NCBI RefSeq assembly: GCF_003545885.1
Contig: NZ_QHCT01000003.1
Span: 186,001 to 250,000 of the forward strand
Length of the DNA: 64,000 nt
Source of the DNA: Leptospira stimsonii
Lineage (GTDB): Bacteria; Spirochaetota; Leptospiria; Leptospirales; Leptospiraceae
Direction: 5' to 3'
This document shows positions 43,734-54,469 of the stretch, piece by piece (within the stretch, counting starts at the first letter, position 1; every line of letters starts with the position of its first letter). The notes beneath the pieces were generated by a model. That model had not been told where the DNA came from. It saw only the letters and a program-made list of their open reading frames with translations, and searched no databases. Position numbers and translations under genes: made by a program.

Positions 43734-46124
43734 GTGTATAAAACGATCGAACAGATTCTCCCAAAACTTGGATGGTTCCTCTTTACTGTTCTCGTATGTA
43801 CCACGCAAAATTGCATTCCAAAACCGAATGGAAGTTCTCTCATTGATACGTCCATCTTAGCCAATTTTATTTCCGTTTCCCAGACTCCAATTGATCTGAA
43901 GGTGAAAGTCACCGGTCTTTCCGGGGGAACTCTCATTTTACAAAGTGACAACTCGGATTCTCTCTCCATTTCACAAAACGGAACGTTTCAGTTTTCGCAA
44001 CAAAAGTCGAAATACTCCAACTATTCCGTCTCCGTATTGAGCCAGCCAAACGTAAATCCAAATCCGGCGATCAACTGCACCATAACCAATCCCACAGGGA
44101 TTCTCGATCCATTCTTCGCCTTTGTAGAAGTGATCTGTGCCGTAAAAACCTATCCAGTTTCCGTCCAAGTCTATGGAATTTCCTCTTCCGTTGTAGGAAG
44201 TCTTCAAGTTCGAAGCGGTTCCGTGGATTTGCTTTCGATCACCGCAGACGGAACGTATGCTTTTTCCGGCGAAGTTCCCGATCAGTCCGGATATTCCGTA
44301 CAAATCGTTTCAAGTCCACAAGATCACGTTTGCCAATTCGAAACTCCCCCACTTCCGACGGGACTCATCGCGGGTGCCCCCGTGATTCTCAACGTGAATT
44401 GTTTGAGCGTTATCAATTCGGTTCCCGTTTCTCAAACCGTACTTCGTCCTTCGGATACGATCGATCTTACTTTTTCAAAGAACGTGACGGGTTGCACTCT
44501 TGACGGAGTCAATACACCGGCGGGCAATTTAAAATTCTTACAAGCTCCGGCGAACTTTACGTTTACGGCTTCCAATAAGGTACGGGTCAATTCGGGCGGC
44601 GCTTGGCCTACGGGAACCGGATTGTATATCCGACTGAGCGGCTGTATCGATCCGGGAACCGGAAAGGCATACAACAAAGGAACACCGCTGGTTTTTACTT
44701 ATACGGTCACCAACGAAGTAAAATACGTGACTCAATCCGGTTTACCCGCAGGCTTGTGTGATACGGTTGCCAATGCTTGCTCTTCGATTCGATACGCTGT
44801 GAGCAACTGTTCCGCAGTTCCTTGTTTTGTTTTGGTCGCAGGCGGAACGTATTCGATTTCGGATAACGCAACGGAAAGAATCGATCTCAAGGACGGAGTG
44901 AGTCTCCTGGGTGCATTTAACTCTACCTTCACACAAAGAAACTCAAATTCTTTTCCGAGCACCATCCAGGATATTTCTCCTTTTGGAAATTGTGGAGCGG
45001 GGGAAGGAACGACTTGTGCCGCGATCTTTATCGGACCACCACTCGCGACGTTGACCGCAAACATTTTCATAAATCAGTTTACGATCAAATCGAATCCGAA
45101 CAATCCCTGGTCGACCGGAGTGCTTTTAAACGGAGTGAATACCGGCGCAAACCAGGCGATCATTGCGGGTAACGTGATTCAAGGTACCGATTCTGTCAGC
45201 GCTTACACCGTGGGAACCATCCGTTCGGGAATCGCTTCTTATACGATCAGTCCCAATCTCAATATTTCCAATAATTATATTCTCGGCGGATCCGGAAACA
45301 GCGCCTCCGCGGCGGTCTATATCAACAACAGTGTAGGAGTGATTTTCTCGAACTGGCTCAACGGGAATTCTCATGTAGGTTCCACTGCAGGAGATTTTTC
45401 CACGGGGATATTCGCAAAAAATCTGACGGTCGCTCAATCTTTGGCCATTTCGAATAACGTCATCAATTCGTTTCATTTGATCGGAACACCCGCCGTGACG
45501 GCCGCAAATACGTCCGGAATCAGAACTCTAAACGTAAACGCTACGAACTTTCACGTCATCCACAATACCATCTTCGGCGGAATCGGATCCACGGATTCTT
45601 TCGGAATCAGTTCACTCGGATTGGGAATCGAGCACAAGATCGCAAACAATCAGATCTTTGCCAACTCAAGTGCGACCAATTCCATTTGTTTGAACTTTAC
45701 TCCGGTGCCGGGAGCGAGTGCGGAAGTAAAAGGGAATAACCTATTCAATTGTACGATTCTTGGAAAAACACCTTTGTTCAATTTTGGTCTTTCGTGTTTA
45801 GGAAATCCCGGTCCTCTCCGAAACGCGGCTTGTACGACCGATATTGCATCCGGAGTCAACGCGCAAAACTTTAGCGCGAACCCGTTTTTTTTACCGGCCA
45901 CCGGACCGTTGAACTATTTCCAGTTAGGCGGAGGCTCCACACCTTCGGCTTGCACCTCGGTCTACGGAGGTTTGGATCCACTCTATGCGCCTTATTTGAT
46001 TGTATATCAGAATGATAAGAATGGAACCGCAAGAACTTCGAACGTATCGCCTACCTTCCCCGTTCCTCTTGGTTCCTTCGGATATTCGATCGGAGCATAT
46101 GAGTTCAACGGAGTTTGTCAGTAG
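43734..46124 (+). CDS. beta-helix lipoprotein with N-terminal repeats
   Basis: 796 residues from a GTG start with TAGGAATTTT upstream. The N-terminus (GWFLFTVLVCTTQNC) looks like a loose spirochaetal lipoprotein signal. Two similar beta modules follow (LKVKVTGLSGGTLILQSDNSDSLSISQNGTFQFS and VSVQVYGISSSVVGSLQVRSGSVDLLSITADGTYAFS). Then comes a Big_5-type Ig module (VPVSQTVLRPSDTIDLTFSKNVTGC) and a right-handed parallel beta-helix (about 320-690; many ISNN and LNGNS turns). It is probably surface-exposed. It starts 32 bases after the DUF5683 gene and could extend that operon. Confidence 0.75.
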   Translation: MYKTIEQILPKLGWFLFTVLVCTTQNCIPKPNGSSLIDTSILANFISVSQTPIDLKVKVTGLSGGTLILQSDNSDSLSISQNGTFQFSQQKSKYSNYSVSVLSQPNVNPNPAINCTITNPTGILDPFFAFVEVICAVKTYPVSVQVYGISSSVVGSLQVRSGSVDLLSITADGTYAFSGEVPDQSGYSVQIVSSPQDHVCQFETPPLPTGLIAGAPVILNVNCLSVINSVPVSQTVLRPSDTIDLTFSKNVTGCTLDGVNTPAGNLKFLQAPANFTFTASNKVRVNSGGAWPTGTGLYIRLSGCIDPGTGKAYNKGTPLVFTYTVTNEVKYVTQSGLPAGLCDTVANACSSIRYAVSNCSAVPCFVLVAGGTYSISDNATERIDLKDGVSLLGAFNSTFTQRNSNSFPSTIQDISPFGNCGAGEGTTCAAIFIGPPLATLTANIFINQFTIKSNPNNPWSTGVLLNGVNTGANQAIIAGNVIQGTDSVSAYTVGTIRSGIASYTISPNLNISNNYILGGSGNSASAAVYINNSVGVIFSNWLNGNSHVGSTAGDFSTGIFAKNLTVAQSLAISNNVINSFHLIGTPAVTAANTSGIRTLNVNATNFHVIHNTIFGGIGSTDSFGISSLGLGIEHKIANNQIFANSSATNSICLNFTPVPGASAEVKGNNLFNCTILGKTPLFNFGLSCLGNPGPLRNAACTTDIASGVNAQNFSANPFFLPATGPLNYFQLGGGSTPSACTSVYGGLDPLYAPYLIVYQNDKNGTARTSNVSPTFPVPLGSFGYSIGAYEFNGVCQ

Positions 46125-46164
46125 GACTCAAGAACCTTGTCCGAACTTCGACGTTCGTTTCTTC

Positions 46165-48045
<1,881 letters not shown>

Positions 48046-48091
48046 GGGACAGTTGCAGAGTCCCTATCGGAGCGCAAGAGGACAAGTGTTT

Positions 48092-49504
48092 TTAAACTTT
48101 AAACTGAACTTGAAACCTTGTTCCTTTTCCGTCGATCGGAGGTAAAAACATAGACTTACCCCGAAGTTGTCTGGAGAGAATTTCGACGAGTCTCAAACCG
48201 AGAGATTCCGATTTGGAAAGATCGAAGTTTTCCGGCATTCCCACTCCGTCGTCGCTGACTTCCAAAATGGATTCTCCGGCATCGGTTCTGAGTCTTACCG
48301 AAATCTTTCCCTGTTTCTCGTTTTGAAACGCGTATTTCAAAGAATTCGTGACGAGTTCGTTCACGATCAGTCCGAGGGGAATCGCGGTTTCGATCGAAAC
48401 AAAATTCGGTTTTGAGGAAATTCTAAATTCGACCTTCTTCTCCTTCCCAAAAGAATGAAGAAGACTTACGAGAAGAGTGTTGAGATAATCATAAAAATCA
48501 ATTTTTGTAATATTCTCGGATTGATAGAGTTCCTTATGGATCAAGGCCATGGATTGAATTCTACGTTCACATTCCCGAAGTATCTGAGAGATTTTTTCAT
48601 TATCCGAATGTTCCGCTTGCAGACCCAAAAGGCTTGCGACCACTTGCAGATTGTTTTTAACACGATGATGAATCTCTTTCAACATCACTTCTTTTTCTTC
48701 GAGGGTTTTTTTGAGCTTTTCTTCCCCTCTTTTTCTTTCGGTGATATCACGGATGATCTGCGTCGCTCCGATCAAGTTGTGTGAAGAATCCCGGATGGAA
48801 CTATAACTGATTTCCAAGATGGCTACGTCCTGAACAAAACCGCGCATGGTCCTCTCGGTCGTATAAACCTCTCCACGAAGGGCACGACTCCAGTTTTCAA
48901 TGACCACACTTCTTTCCAAAGGATCCAAAATGAGATCGGGCAACAAATTTCCTTCCTCGATCTTCTTCCCGTAGAGTTTCCAAAAGTTCAATTCGAAAGA
49001 AGAATTAAAAGCGATCACGCGAAAGTTAATATCCACTGCACAGATAGAATCCTTCGTACCCTCGATCACTCCGAGCAATCGGTCCCGAGTGACTTGAAGT
49101 TTGGAACGCAACCTCTCCAATTCCAATTCGGCCCGTTTTCTGGAGTTGATATCCCTTACGATCACCTGAACATACTGACGTTCGTTTTCAAAAAAGGCAG
49201 TAGCGAGTACTTCCACAAAAAGTGTGGAGCCGTCTTTCCGAATAAATTCTTCTTCCAGAACTCCAACTCCGCTCCCTTCTCGGTTCATTTTGTGAATCCG
49301 TTCCTTTACGACATTCTGTGACCTTTGATGAACGAACTGAAGAACGGGCTTTCCCACAATTTCGTCTAACGAATCATACCCGAGCATTTTTACCAAGGCC
49401 GGATTCGCTCGGAGAATTTTCCCTTCTGAATGTACGGCGAGTCCGTCTCTTGAAAGATCGAAGAGGAGTCCGTAACGTTCTTCTGTAATAGGAATCGGTT
49501 CCAT
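48092..49504 (-). CDS. PAS-PAS HisKA_2 sensor histidine kinase
   Basis: 470 residues, soluble. PAS 1 at about 8-125 (LSRDGLAVHSEGKILRANPALVKMLGY), PAS 2 at about 140-260 (TKDSICAVDINFRVIAFNSSFELNFW), and HisKA_2 with the histidine in [20 protein letters not shown]. The HATPase has LIVNELVTNSLKYAF, VSDDGVGMP and LGLRLVEILSRQL. Closely related in layout and motif to the kinases at 33724 and 54470. No response regulator gene adjoins it. Confidence 0.93.
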   Translation of the reverse strand: MEPIPITEERYGLLFDLSRDGLAVHSEGKILRANPALVKMLGYDSLDEIVGKPVLQFVHQRSQNVVKERIHKMNREGSGVGVLEEEFIRKDGSTLFVEVLATAFFENERQYVQVIVRDINSRKRAELELERLRSKLQVTRDRLLGVIEGTKDSICAVDINFRVIAFNSSFELNFWKLYGKKIEEGNLLPDLILDPLERSVVIENWSRALRGEVYTTERTMRGFVQDVAILEISYSSIRDSSHNLIGATQIIRDITERKRGEEKLKKTLEEKEVMLKEIHHRVKNNLQVVASLLGLQAEHSDNEKISQILRECERRIQSMALIHKELYQSENITKIDFYDYLNTLLVSLLHSFGKEKKVEFRISSKPNFVSIETAIPLGLIVNELVTNSLKYAFQNEKQGKISVRLRTDAGESILEVSDDGVGMPENFDLSKSESLGLRLVEILSRQLRGKSMFLPPIDGKGTRFQVQFKV

Positions 49505-49819
49505 GACGGCAGGCTACTTCAGGCAAGTTACTTTTCGGAGCGAGAGAAGTCAATCAAACCCAAACGAGACATTACTCTCGTATTATCAAATGGAATGAAA
49601 TCCTCCTCAAACTAAAAAAAGATAATATCGCATGGACAATTATGAAAAGCGGATTCCATCGGAAAGAAATGTACCCGCGATCAAACGGCATCGATTCTAC
49701 ACAATGTTTTTTGAATTGTGTAGAATCGAAGTATACTTATCATTTTTGCTTTTATTTTGCTTGTTTAGTGATCTAACTCAATAAATTATACTACTCTAAT
49801 CTTTATTTATAGAACGCAA
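49505..49819. other. divergent promoter region
   Basis: 315 bases between two divergent kinase genes. Apart from the hairpin at 49692-49728, the second half is AT-rich (49730-49810) and must contain the promoter for the hybrid kinase. A TATACT lies at about 49787, but a partner box at proper spacing is not clear. Confidence 0.5.
49692..49728. promoter_or_regulatory. 14-bp perfect inverted repeat upstream of hybrid kinase
   Basis: CGATTCTACACAAT (49692-49705) and ATTGTGTAGAATCG (49715-49728), with a 9-base T-rich loop. There is no T run after it, so it is more likely a protein-binding site or RNA hairpin than a terminator. It lies about 90 bases ahead of the kinase ATG. Confidence 0.6.
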
Positions 49820-52800
49820 ATGACTCCTTTCGGAACCAACTCTAACTTTCTCCTTCTCAATTCCAAGGGAGAAGCGATCACCTGGCATATCGACCCGAGC
49901 TGGGAAGAATTTTCGGCGAATTTAAAAAAAAGTAAGGTGCCTGGAGAATGGGATTGGGTTCGACCCGAAGAATGGAACGAGCTTTGGACGGAATCCGAAA
50001 CAGCCGGAAATTCTGAAACCGTTCGGGAGTTGCAGTTTTATGGAAAAAAAGGAAAACGTTCTTCCGCACTTTTTCGAATTTTTCCCGTAGAAAACGGACA
50101 TAAACTCCTGCTCCTGTCCCGAAAAACCGAATTCGCGGAAACGGAAACTCCTAGTATTTTTTCGAGCGACACTGAACTCAGGGCGATGATCTTTCAACGA
50201 TCAGCTAACGCGATTTTTTTACTGGAGCCGGACTCCGATTCCGTGTTAGAAAACAATCAAACCGCCCTCCAGTATTTTTCCGCACAGTCTTCTTCCGATT
50301 TTCGAGGTCAACAGTTTACCTCTCTTCTCGCCGACGGTTTTTCCTTGCTGGACTACCAGTCGATGAGGAAACAGGTCCTGGACGGCCAACCGTACAATTG
50401 GGAAGTGGAGTTTAAAACCTTCGATCAAATTCAATTTTGGGGAAACGCATCCTTTCGCATTTTGGCTTCGAATCAAAACAGAATCATTTTGGTGCAAATC
50501 AAGGACATCACAGAAAAAATCAATTCTCGCAAATCCCTCGTAGAACAATCCGTCAAAATCGCTGAGCACGAAGCGAATTTAAATGCGGTCATTGAAAACT
50601 CGGATTCCATGATTTGGTCGATTAATAAGAATTATGAAATTATAATATACAATTCCTCCTTTGAAAAGGAAATCCAAAGACACTTTAAAAAGAAAATTTT
50701 TCCCGGTTTTAATATTTTCGAGGTCGGGATTTCGGATGAAGAATTACAGAAATGGAAAACGTTTTACGATCGTGCCTTCGCTGGGGAACGCTTTCAGGTA
50801 AACGGGACAAGGACCTTGGATTCGATAACGATTTTCACCGAAACTTCCTTTTATCCGATCAAAAATTCGTTCGGAGAAATCACAGGAGTCAGCGCAGTTT
50901 CGGTCGATATTACGGAAAAAAAATTAGCGGAAGAAAAGTTTAGGCTTTTATTCGAACATTCGAGTGAACCTCACGTATTATATGATGAATCTGGAATATT
51001 CGAATGTAATCCTGCGACCCTCAATATGCTCCGTTGCGAGGATAAAAATCTGATCTTAGGAAAACATCCTTCTTACTTTTCCGCGGAAAAACAAACTGAC
51101 GAGAAACGAAGCGTCGAGAAAGCCAACGAAACGGAACTGATCGCCCAAAGAAGAGGCGTCTACACGTTCGAAAGAAACTACAAACGTTTTAACGGAGAAG
51201 AATTTCCTACCGAAATCACTCTTACCCCGATGAAGATGTTCCAAAGACCGGTATTTTTGGCCGTTTGGCACGAGATTACGGAGCGAAAAGTATATGAGGA
51301 TTCTCTAAAACGTGCAAAAGAAACCGCGGAAGCCGCATCCAAGGCAAAGACGGATTTTTTAGCTATGATGAGTCATGAAATCAGAACACCGTTAAACGGA
51401 GTGATCGGAACCGTCAGTCTTTTGGAAGGAACGTCTCTCAACGTCGAACAAAAAGAATATTTGGATATCATTAAGTCCAGCGGACAAAATCTTCTTATTT
51501 TGTTAAACGACATTCTGGATCTATCCAGAATAGAATCCGGTCAGCTCAAGTTAGAGATGCAACCCGTTTCTCCCCAGAAGCTGAGCGAGGAAGTCTGTAA
51601 TCTTTTCCGGCCTATGGCGGAAGAAAAAGGTCTGGTCGTGGAATACAAAATTTCTTCCTTGGTTCCGAACTGGATCATTTCCGATCCGTATCGACTCAGG
51701 CAAATTTTGATGAATCTCATAGGAAACTCGATCAAGTTTACCGAAAAGGGAAAAATCGTTCTCAACGTGGAAGCTGAAAAATTCCCGAACGAAAAAATGA
51801 GAATCATTTTTCGCTTAGAAGACACCGGTATCGGAATTCCGGAAGAAAAATTGGAACTTCTATTCAAAGCGTTCAGCCAAGTGGATTCCTCCACTACGAG
51901 AAAATACGGCGGCTCCGGACTCGGTTTGACCATCAGTAAAAAATTGGCGGAGTTGATGAAGGGGGAGATCATCGTCAAAAGCCAGGTTGACAAAGGTTCC
52001 GAATTTACTCTTTCCATCATCAGCGAAAAATTGGATTATAAAATTCCGGTCGGCGTCTTGGAATTACATTCTAAGAATTTGGCGAAGATCGCCGTCGTTT
52101 CCATCCAAGATTATGTTCTTAAGGAACAAATCAAAAAATTCTGCGAAAGAAACGGTTTTTTGGTCAAACTCGCAAGGAACGCTAAAGAAGTGATCCGCAT
52201 TATCTCAGAAGAGGATCGAATCGGAATCTTTTTGACGGACCTCAATCTTCCGGATATGAATCTTCCCGAAATTCTAGACGAGCTCAAGAACAAAACGCCG
52301 AACATTAAATTGACGATCATCCTTCTTATGGAGAGCGAATTAAAAAATTCGTATCATTTAGTCACACAAGGTCTTTTCAATCGCCCCGGTTTTAAGATAT
52401 TCATGATGTTTAAACCGATTCTTTTGGATGAACTGAGTAAAATTTTCGACAAAGCATTTCCCACCCGTATCGCAAAGTTGGAAGAAGAAAATGAAAAGGA
52501 GAAAAAACTTTCCGAAAGGATTCCCCTCAAAATTCTTCTCGTGGAAGACAACGTAATCAATCAGAAGATCGCGATTCGTCTTCTAAGCAAACTCGGATAT
52601 ACGGTGGACACCGCAAACAACGGTGTGGAGGCATTGTCCAGTTTGAAAAACCAATCCTATCAATTGATTTTTATGGACATTCAAATGCCGGAAATGGACG
52701 GTTTTGAAGCGACTCAACGGATCAGAAAGGATTTTACCGATCCGAATCCGATCATCGTTGCAATGACAGCTAACGCGATGGAAGGCGATAAGGAAAAATG

Positions 52801-52888
52801 TATCGAGGCCGGTATGGACGCGTATATCGCAAAACCGATTCAAGTTCAGGACATTGAGTCTACGATTTTACACCTATTTCAACCCTGA
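49820..52888 (+). CDS. hybrid sensor histidine kinase, three PAS domains and two receivers
   Basis: 1022 residues, no membrane helix. PAS-type domains lie at about 120-235, 250-370 and 375-490. HisKA has His519 (MSHEIRTP). The HATPase (625-735) has LMNLIGNSIKFT, LEDTGIGIP and GGSGLGLTISKKL. A degenerate receiver-like domain (755-880) keeps an Asp at 807 (IFLTDLNLPD) but lacks the paired acidic residues at its N-terminus. A full receiver (903-1020) has LLVEDN, Asp953 (LIFMDIQMPEMDG) and YIAKP. 1-115 is unrecognised. Probably a phosphorelay protein. The stop overlaps the convergent hydrolase gene by 15 bases. Confidence 0.94.
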   Translation: MTPFGTNSNFLLLNSKGEAITWHIDPSWEEFSANLKKSKVPGEWDWVRPEEWNELWTESETAGNSETVRELQFYGKKGKRSSALFRIFPVENGHKLLLLSRKTEFAETETPSIFSSDTELRAMIFQRSANAIFLLEPDSDSVLENNQTALQYFSAQSSSDFRGQQFTSLLADGFSLLDYQSMRKQVLDGQPYNWEVEFKTFDQIQFWGNASFRILASNQNRIILVQIKDITEKINSRKSLVEQSVKIAEHEANLNAVIENSDSMIWSINKNYEIIIYNSSFEKEIQRHFKKKIFPGFNIFEVGISDEELQKWKTFYDRAFAGERFQVNGTRTLDSITIFTETSFYPIKNSFGEITGVSAVSVDITEKKLAEEKFRLLFEHSSEPHVLYDESGIFECNPATLNMLRCEDKNLILGKHPSYFSAEKQTDEKRSVEKANETELIAQRRGVYTFERNYKRFNGEEFPTEITLTPMKMFQRPVFLAVWHEITERKVYEDSLKRAKETAEAASKAKTDFLAMMSHEIRTPLNGVIGTVSLLEGTSLNVEQKEYLDIIKSSGQNLLILLNDILDLSRIESGQLKLEMQPVSPQKLSEEVCNLFRPMAEEKGLVVEYKISSLVPNWIISDPYRLRQILMNLIGNSIKFTEKGKIVLNVEAEKFPNEKMRIIFRLEDTGIGIPEEKLELLFKAFSQVDSSTTRKYGGSGLGLTISKKLAELMKGEIIVKSQVDKGSEFTLSIISEKLDYKIPVGVLELHSKNLAKIAVVSIQDYVLKEQIKKFCERNGFLVKLARNAKEVIRIISEEDRIGIFLTDLNLPDMNLPEILDELKNKTPNIKLTIILLMESELKNSYHLVTQGLFNRPGFKIFMMFKPILLDELSKIFDKAFPTRIAKLEEENEKEKKLSERIPLKILLVEDNVINQKIAIRLLSKLGYTVDTANNGVEALSSLKNQSYQLIFMDIQMPEMDGFEATQRIRKDFTDPNPIIVAMTANAMEGDKEKCIEAGMDAYIAKPIQVQDIESTILHLFQP

Positions 52889-53845
52889 AGAAAGATCCGA
52901 TTCTCCTTTAAGGAATTTCGAATAGATCCCTGCGGTTTCCGTCGGACGCTCCAGCATAGGGCTATGTCCGCAGTCCTTTAGAATGACTCGAGTTGAATTT
53001 TGAATTCCTTTGAGTAAGACGTCCGAGGAGCTAATATGAATGACACGATCCGTATCTCCCCAAACGATCAAGGTTCTTGCATGAATCGATTTCATTCTTT
53101 CTTCTAACACGGACAGATTCAAACGAAGATCCTTATAGATCTTCTCGTTGAACTCACGATTTCGAATCGACTTCTCCGCAAAATAACCTTTTAAGAAGGA
53201 AGGGATGGTCGGCGGCTTTACAAAAATAAAATTCAGAAGAAAGTCGAATTCCTTATCGTTGTTTGCAACGAGCGGATTTCTTCCTTTCGATAGATAAACC
53301 GAAAGTTCGCTCGGAATCGGAGACTTGACTCCCGCAGAATCCAAAAGTCCGAGTGTCAGAATCTTATCCGGATACGTCGCTGTATACACTCCTGAGATGG
53401 AACCGCCCATCGAATTTCCGATGATATGAAACTTACCCAACCCAAGCACTTTTGTGAAGTCGTCCAAACGAGAAACTTGTGTACGAATCGAATATTCGTC
53501 TTCGGTCTTTCGATCATTTTCTCCGAACCCGGGAAGATCGGGAATGACGACGTGATAGGAATTCGTAAGCGTTCTTACAAACCGTGTCCAATTGTCCTTA
53601 TCACCACCAAAACCATGGACTAAGAGGATCGTCTCACCCTTCCCTCCTTCAAGATAGGTCCACTTGTAAGAGCCAACTTGAATTTCTTTTTTTTCCAAGT
53701 TCGATTGGAATCGCTCGTAGTAGAGAGCGGAAGAAACAAGGGCCGCCGAACAAGAATAAAACGAAGTGGAAACGATCAATAAAAGAAGAAAGGCAGTCGT
53801 AATGCGGTAGGAACGAAGTGCGGAAATTTTATTTTTCATTCTCAT
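52874..53845 (-). CDS. alpha/beta hydrolase lipoprotein
   Basis: 323 residues with a lipoprotein signal (TTAFLLLLIVSTSFYSC, Cys about 32). Catalytic features: LVHGFGGDKDNW (oxyanion region), IPDLPGFGEN, the nucleophile Ser in IIGNSMGGSISG, Asp in VWGDTDRVIHI, and His in KDCGHSPMLERP. This is the complete Ser-Asp-His set of monoglyceride lipase or esterase-like enzymes. AGGAAT precedes the ATG at 53845; a second ATG six bases later is equally possible. It is 63 bases after the cNMP-binding gene on the same strand. Confidence 0.88.
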   Translation of the reverse strand: MRMKNKISALRSYRITTAFLLLLIVSTSFYSCSAALVSSALYYERFQSNLEKKEIQVGSYKWTYLEGGKGETILLVHGFGGDKDNWTRFVRTLTNSYHVVIPDLPGFGENDRKTEDEYSIRTQVSRLDDFTKVLGLGKFHIIGNSMGGSISGVYTATYPDKILTLGLLDSAGVKSPIPSELSVYLSKGRNPLVANNDKEFDFLLNFIFVKPPTIPSFLKGYFAEKSIRNREFNEKIYKDLRLNLSVLEERMKSIHARTLIVWGDTDRVIHISSSDVLLKGIQNSTRVILKDCGHSPMLERPTETAGIYSKFLKGESDLSSGLK

Positions 53846-53908
53846 ATTCCTGTTAGGCCGGATAGAAAAAACCGGATTCGATTTTCGAACCCGGTGCGCG
53901 ACTTGAAA

Positions 53909-54385
53909 TCAAATCGTAAATCTTTTTCGAAGTTCTCTTGCGTATGTCAAGTCTTGGGTCAACATTCTCAATCGTTTGGCTAAGAAATGCGAAATCGATT
54001 GGTAGAATTTCAAGGATGCTTTCGGGTCCTTTGAGAAAACGTCGTTGAGATGGTCATAAGGAATTCTTAAGAGTTCGGATCGTTCCATCGCTTCCACCGA
54101 TGCGGAACGTTTTCCGGGATCCAAAAACGGAAGTTCACCGAAATGATCTCCGGTTGCGATCGTAGTCACGTTCACGTCGTCGCCCTTTTCCGTGGAAGTG
54201 AGAACCTTTAGGGTTCCATAGATGACCACAAAAAACGCTTTTGCTTCGTTGCCTTCGTGGAAGATGGCGTCGCCTTGTTCATAAACTTTGTATTCCGTCT
54301 TCTCGGCAATCGAACTCAATTCGTCTTCCGTAAAATTGGAAAATAGATAAATCTGTTTTAGAATTTCTTCTTTTGTATGTTGCAT
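53909..54385 (-). CDS. stand-alone cyclic-nucleotide-binding domain protein
   Basis: 158 residues, essentially one cNMP-binding domain (about 10-125) with a short C-terminal helix (FYQSISHFLAKRLRMLTQDL). The phosphate-binding cassette is HFGELPFLDPGKRSASV, with FGE and the Arg that contact cAMP in the CRP/PKA families. There is no helix-turn-helix and no kinase part, so it acts by protein contact. It is a possible receiver for the cAMP made by the cyclase at 37628. Neighbours: hydrolase lipoprotein downstream, PAS kinase upstream, all on the minus strand. Confidence 0.9.
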   Translation of the reverse strand: MQHTKEEILKQIYLFSNFTEDELSSIAEKTEYKVYEQGDAIFHEGNEAKAFFVVIYGTLKVLTSTEKGDDVNVTTIATGDHFGELPFLDPGKRSASVEAMERSELLRIPYDHLNDVFSKDPKASLKFYQSISHFLAKRLRMLTQDLTYARELRKRFTI

Positions 54386-54405
54386 AGTATTTCCCGAAAT
54401 GCGAG

Positions 54406-54441
<36 letters not shown>

Positions 54442-54469
54442 AACGGCGAATCGTCATTACGGTGAAATT

